The position numbers and the translations under genes are program-made. A stretch of DNA of 64,000 nt from Calothrix sp. PCC 7103 (GTDB lineage: Bacteria; Cyanobacteriota; Cyanobacteriia; Cyanobacteriales; Nostocaceae), in contig NZ_KB217478.1 in the NCBI RefSeq assembly GCF_000331305.1, positions 7,781,481-7,845,480 on the forward strand. The letters run 5' to 3'. The stretch's first letter is position 1, and each line of letters starts with the position of its first letter. The notes below the pieces were generated by a model. The model saw nothing but the letters and a program-made list of their open reading frames with translations, ran no database searches and was not told the DNA's origin. Shown here one piece after another: positions 61,141 to 64,000 of this stretch.

Positions 61141-64000
61141 ATGGCTAAACTATACACATTTTTTGATGAATACATTTTGTCAAATATTTTTTTGATACGA
61201 CTTATTTTAAAAGGCGAATATAACCAACAACTTATTTATTTAGGTAACTTAATTAAAATATTAGAGACACATCATAATTTTATTGAAAATCAGTATCAAC
61301 TATTTGAAAAATTCAAAAAAGATATTGCCCAAAAAAAGTCTAAGCAAAGTGAGTTATTGGAAAATATAAAGAACCCAAATAAACCATATATATATGCGGA
61401 AGTACCAGAAGAATTACAAGAATTTATCGGTAATTATATCAATAGCAAGAAGGACTTAGAAAAAATTGAAAGTGAATTTAATTACTTAATAGATATAATA
61501 TCTAATTCTATTACACAAGCAAATTATATTGAAATTATAATTTATCGCTTTAGAGATAATATATTTAGAAGAAAAACGAAAAATACATCTTATCGTAATT
61601 TTACAGAGTTAGAGAAATATCTATCAAATTTAAGCTTAAAAGTTAAATTTAATTTTCAATTTAAGCCGCAAATAAATGAACTTAAAAAAATAATTAAAGA
61701 AATTGATAAAATATATAAAATCTTAAATGAATTACTGTCTTTAGAGCAAAACGGCGGTAAGTTTGAGATAAGTACTGATATAATAAAATATTTAGTAGAC
61801 CTTTTTGACATAACCACAATTAAGAAAATCACGGTTAATAGCAAATGTAAGATAGTTATAACTATAGATGAGCAAGATTATTTTATTCAAGATATTATTC
61901 GCATATGTAAAAAGCTTGAAAGCAAAGTAGCACGTATTTTTGATAAAGCACAAACATTTATACCATTGATAAACAGCTATTTCGATGACGAAACTTTTAT
62001 CAAAACTTGCACACAAATTTATAGTACTAAGCAAGGATGTTCAATTAGTAAATTGAAGGAGATATCTAGTAATTACTTCAACAATATAAATTATAAATTA
62101 AACTTAGTAGCTCTAAGCGTATTGGGTAATAATATAAAAGCTTTACAAGATGACACTGATTATCAATACTTTTGCTTTATTTATGATAAAATTAAAATCA
62201 TTCTACAAAATCATCAAAATTATTATATATTAGATTTCGATGACATTAAAGCTTTAATAGAAATATTTGGCGCCTCAATCAAAGGAATAGGACTAGATGG
62301 TTTTGGAAAATATATTTTATATTATAATTACGATAAATCTCAATTTACCACTTTCGAGGAATTTATAAAAAAATTAACCACTGTACAAAATAAACTTAAA
62401 AAATGTATTCCTACAACAAAATTACTTTTGGAAACTGGTAAGCAATGTTTTGAATGCCCAGGATTTTTTAATGTACTAAAACAATCTTGTTTAAAAAAAT
62501 CAGAAGAGATTAATATAGTTATAAATGAATATTATCAAAAGCTTGAGCAAGCTGAGTTGAGTTCAGAAGCAAGCAGCACAGAATTAGAACAAAAGCAATC
62601 AACGATTAAATCTATATATAATGAATTAAAAACAATACAGAAGTATGCAAAATTTGTGAATGATACAGTTTACAAAACTGATAGTCAACATAATTATACA
62701 TTCTTTAATGAAAACTATATTCAACCTGCTGAGAATATCTTAAAATTCTATCAGAATGCAGATGAAATTATGTTGAAGAATAACGGGAATGGCGAAATAA
62801 GATTATTTTTTGTTTTCTGTAATCAAAAGAAAAGTTACTATACAATTCGTCATGAGTATTCGTGTTTAAATCAATCATTGGAAAGATTACAAGAACAAGC
62901 AAAATCGACTTATGATAGTAATAAAAATATAGTCCAGAAAAAAGAAGAACAAAAATCTGTATTGGAAAAATGTAAATTAGAAAATAAATTATTATATATT
63001 AAATGGTTATGGTTTAGTGCATTCGGTTCAATATTTTTATTTGGCTTGATGTATATTTTTAATGGACTTCATGTATACAATACTAAAAACAGAAATCAAG
63101 CTGAAAATATGGTATTAAAGTTAAATGATATTGGCGAAGCTAAAAATATCGACGACATCAAAAAAATACAACAAACATATGAACAAGCAAGTTTTATTCT
63201 CAAGAAAAATAAATTATATGTAGATGAACTTAAATATAATCATTATCAGTATAAAATTAACCAAGCGAAAGAAAAATTAAAAGATGAATATGAGGCAATA
63301 GATGAGCTACAAAGAGCCAATAAATTAGCGACATCAGGCATGAATTTAATTACAAATAAATCATATTCATTAGAAAAATGGGAGCAAGCTAAAAGTAATA
63401 TATATAGTGCAAAAAAGCTTTTATTAGCAATGTCAACATATACATTTGTAGAATCACAAAGATATCAAAAACTTCAAGAATATAATTATTATTATAGCTT
63501 GATTTCAGCACGTATTGTTACAGAAGCAGCTGATAGCGAATTACTTATAAAAGTACAGAACATTATAGAAGAAGTATCAAAAATTATAGAAAGCTCACCG
63601 CATGCGAGTGAAACTTGGAAAAAAGCAGAAAGTATGTTGGTGGAGGTGATTCCTGATTTAAAAGATACATCTAAAGATTCATCTAAGCGCGCAGAATTAC
63701 AGAAACAACTTAAACGATGCGAGAAATTTTATGTGATAGTTAGTAAGCAAGTTAAAATTGTTGAGGAATTTGAAAGTACTTATAATTATGGATATAACAT
63801 TTCACAAGAAGCTATTGGAATACTTGAGAAATCTCCTGATAATTTTAGTAAATTACGAAATATACTTCAACAAATAGAGTCAGCAATATCTTCTTTACAA
63901 ACAATTCCTTCCAATACATCAAATTATAAACAAGCTCAAGAGCTTATTGTTACACTCAAATCTAATCAAGAATCTATCATTACTCATATGAAAACTATTC
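61141..64000 (+). CDS. Giant AT-rich coiled-coil membrane protein, unknown, cut by window edge
   Basis: The ATG at 61141 (AGGTG 9-13 bp upstream) opens a frame with no stop for 953 codons to the window end. Base composition is far more AT-rich than the rest of the window. Residues 1-620 (MAKLYTFFDEYILSNIFLIR onward) are Lys/Asn/Ile-rich and mostly helical, with coiled-coil-like stretches at about 40-125, 440-490 and 580-615. One membrane segment lies at about 622-642 (WLWFSAFGSIFLFGLMYIF). The region after it has several helical-hairpin units with W-x-x-A and IPSNTSNYKQAQELI-like strings, reminiscent of tandem helical repeats in other cyanobacterial membrane proteins. I see no P-loop, nuclease or peptidase motif. 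Confidence 0.85.
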   Translation, partial: MAKLYTFFDEYILSNIFLIRLILKGEYNQQLIYLGNLIKILETHHNFIENQYQLFEKFKKDIAQKKSKQSELLENIKNPNKPYIYAEVPEELQEFIGNYINSKKDLEKIESEFNYLIDIISNSITQANYIEIIIYRFRDNIFRRKTKNTSYRNFTELEKYLSNLSLKVKFNFQFKPQINELKKIIKEIDKIYKILNELLSLEQNGGKFEISTDIIKYLVDLFDITTIKKITVNSKCKIVITIDEQDYFIQDIIRICKKLESKVARIFDKAQTFIPLINSYFDDETFIKTCTQIYSTKQGCSISKLKEISSNYFNNINYKLNLVALSVLGNNIKALQDDTDYQYFCFIYDKIKIILQNHQNYYILDFDDIKALIEIFGASIKGIGLDGFGKYILYYNYDKSQFTTFEEFIKKLTTVQNKLKKCIPTTKLLLETGKQCFECPGFFNVLKQSCLKKSEEINIVINEYYQKLEQAELSSEASSTELEQKQSTIKSIYNELKTIQKYAKFVNDTVYKTDSQHNYTFFNENYIQPAENILKFYQNADEIMLKNNGNGEIRLFFVFCNQKKSYYTIRHEYSCLNQSLERLQEQAKSTYDSNKNIVQKKEEQKSVLEKCKLENKLLYIKWLWFSAFGSIFLFGLMYIFNGLHVYNTKNRNQAENMVLKLNDIGEAKNIDDIKKIQQTYEQASFILKKNKLYVDELKYNHYQYKINQAKEKLKDEYEAIDELQRANKLATSGMNLITNKSYSLEKWEQAKSNIYSAKKLLLAMSTYTFVESQRYQKLQEYNYYYSLISARIVTEAADSELLIKVQNIIEEVSKIIESSPHASETWKKAESMLVEVIPDLKDTSKDSSKRAELQKQLKRCEKFYVIVSKQVKIVEEFESTYNYGYNISQEAIGILEKSPDNFSKLRNILQQIESAISSLQTIPSNTSNYKQAQELIVTLKSNQESIITHMKTI

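Overview
The window looks like chromosomal DNA of a cyanobacterium, probably a filamentous (Nostocales-like) one. The evidence is a separate OCP C-terminal-domain homologue and a helical carotenoid protein, a GH100 neutral invertase, a MnSOD lipoprotein, FtsE and GlsB proteins of cyanobacterial type, hemagglutinin and RTX proteins, and many small hairpin repeats of the kind cyanobacteria carry. GC content is moderate to low (about 40% by eye). The palindrome GGCGCC is strikingly frequent (roughly 85-90 copies by eye), while I found no copy of the usual HIP1 octamer GCGATCGC. No tRNA, rRNA, CRISPR array or transposase gene was seen.

Layout. 1-5985: two-component signalling (a response regulator cut by the window edge with a divergent CHASE3 kinase; a RppA/RppB-like pair with a lipoprotein gene wedged antisense between its members) and a CNNM/CorC membrane protein. 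5986-19862: ion homeostasis and stress, with two CPA1 Na+/H+ antiporters, an orphan efflux adaptor, a TrkA/KTN protein with a DUF3124 lipoprotein, a P-type ATPase, GlsB, MnSOD, a ferric-reductase-like flavoprotein and a glucose-dehydrogenase-like SDR. A TCAC-type direct repeat with 11-bp spacing lies before several of these genes and suggests a shared OmpR-family regulon. 19983-29539: an orphan response regulator, invertase, a peptidoglycan-binding protein, a ZiaR/SmtB-like repressor with its probable operator, oligopeptidase B, a hemagglutinin-type exoprotein and a TonB-like protein.

30067-42204: a phosphate-starvation island. It holds pstS-pstC-pstA-pstB, a PhoA-type alkaline phosphatase with an RTX tail, and a 1304-residue phytase-like protein carrying two inserted GDPD domains and an RTX tail, followed by a parvulin-type isomerase. 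Pho-box-like 8-bp repeats at 11-bp spacing precede pstS and both phosphatase genes. 42304-54431: a NYN-LOTUS protein with a 15-bp minisatellite, a hydrolase, FtsE, a WecB/TagA glycosyltransferase, a NarL-type regulator, a REC-GAF-PP2C phosphatase with its RsbW-like kinase, CTDH, QueG and a HAD hydrolase. 54499-60981: a small acidic protein, HCP, a MacA/MacB-type ABC exporter and an AGE-family epimerase.

61141-64000: a very AT-rich open reading frame of at least 953 codons that runs off the window. It has one transmembrane segment and long helical regions, and I recognise no family in it. It is the best candidate for something undescribed. Other unusual points are a 161-bp direct repeat bracketing the efflux-adaptor gene, and small palindromic repeats that have become in-frame coding sequence in at least two genes.
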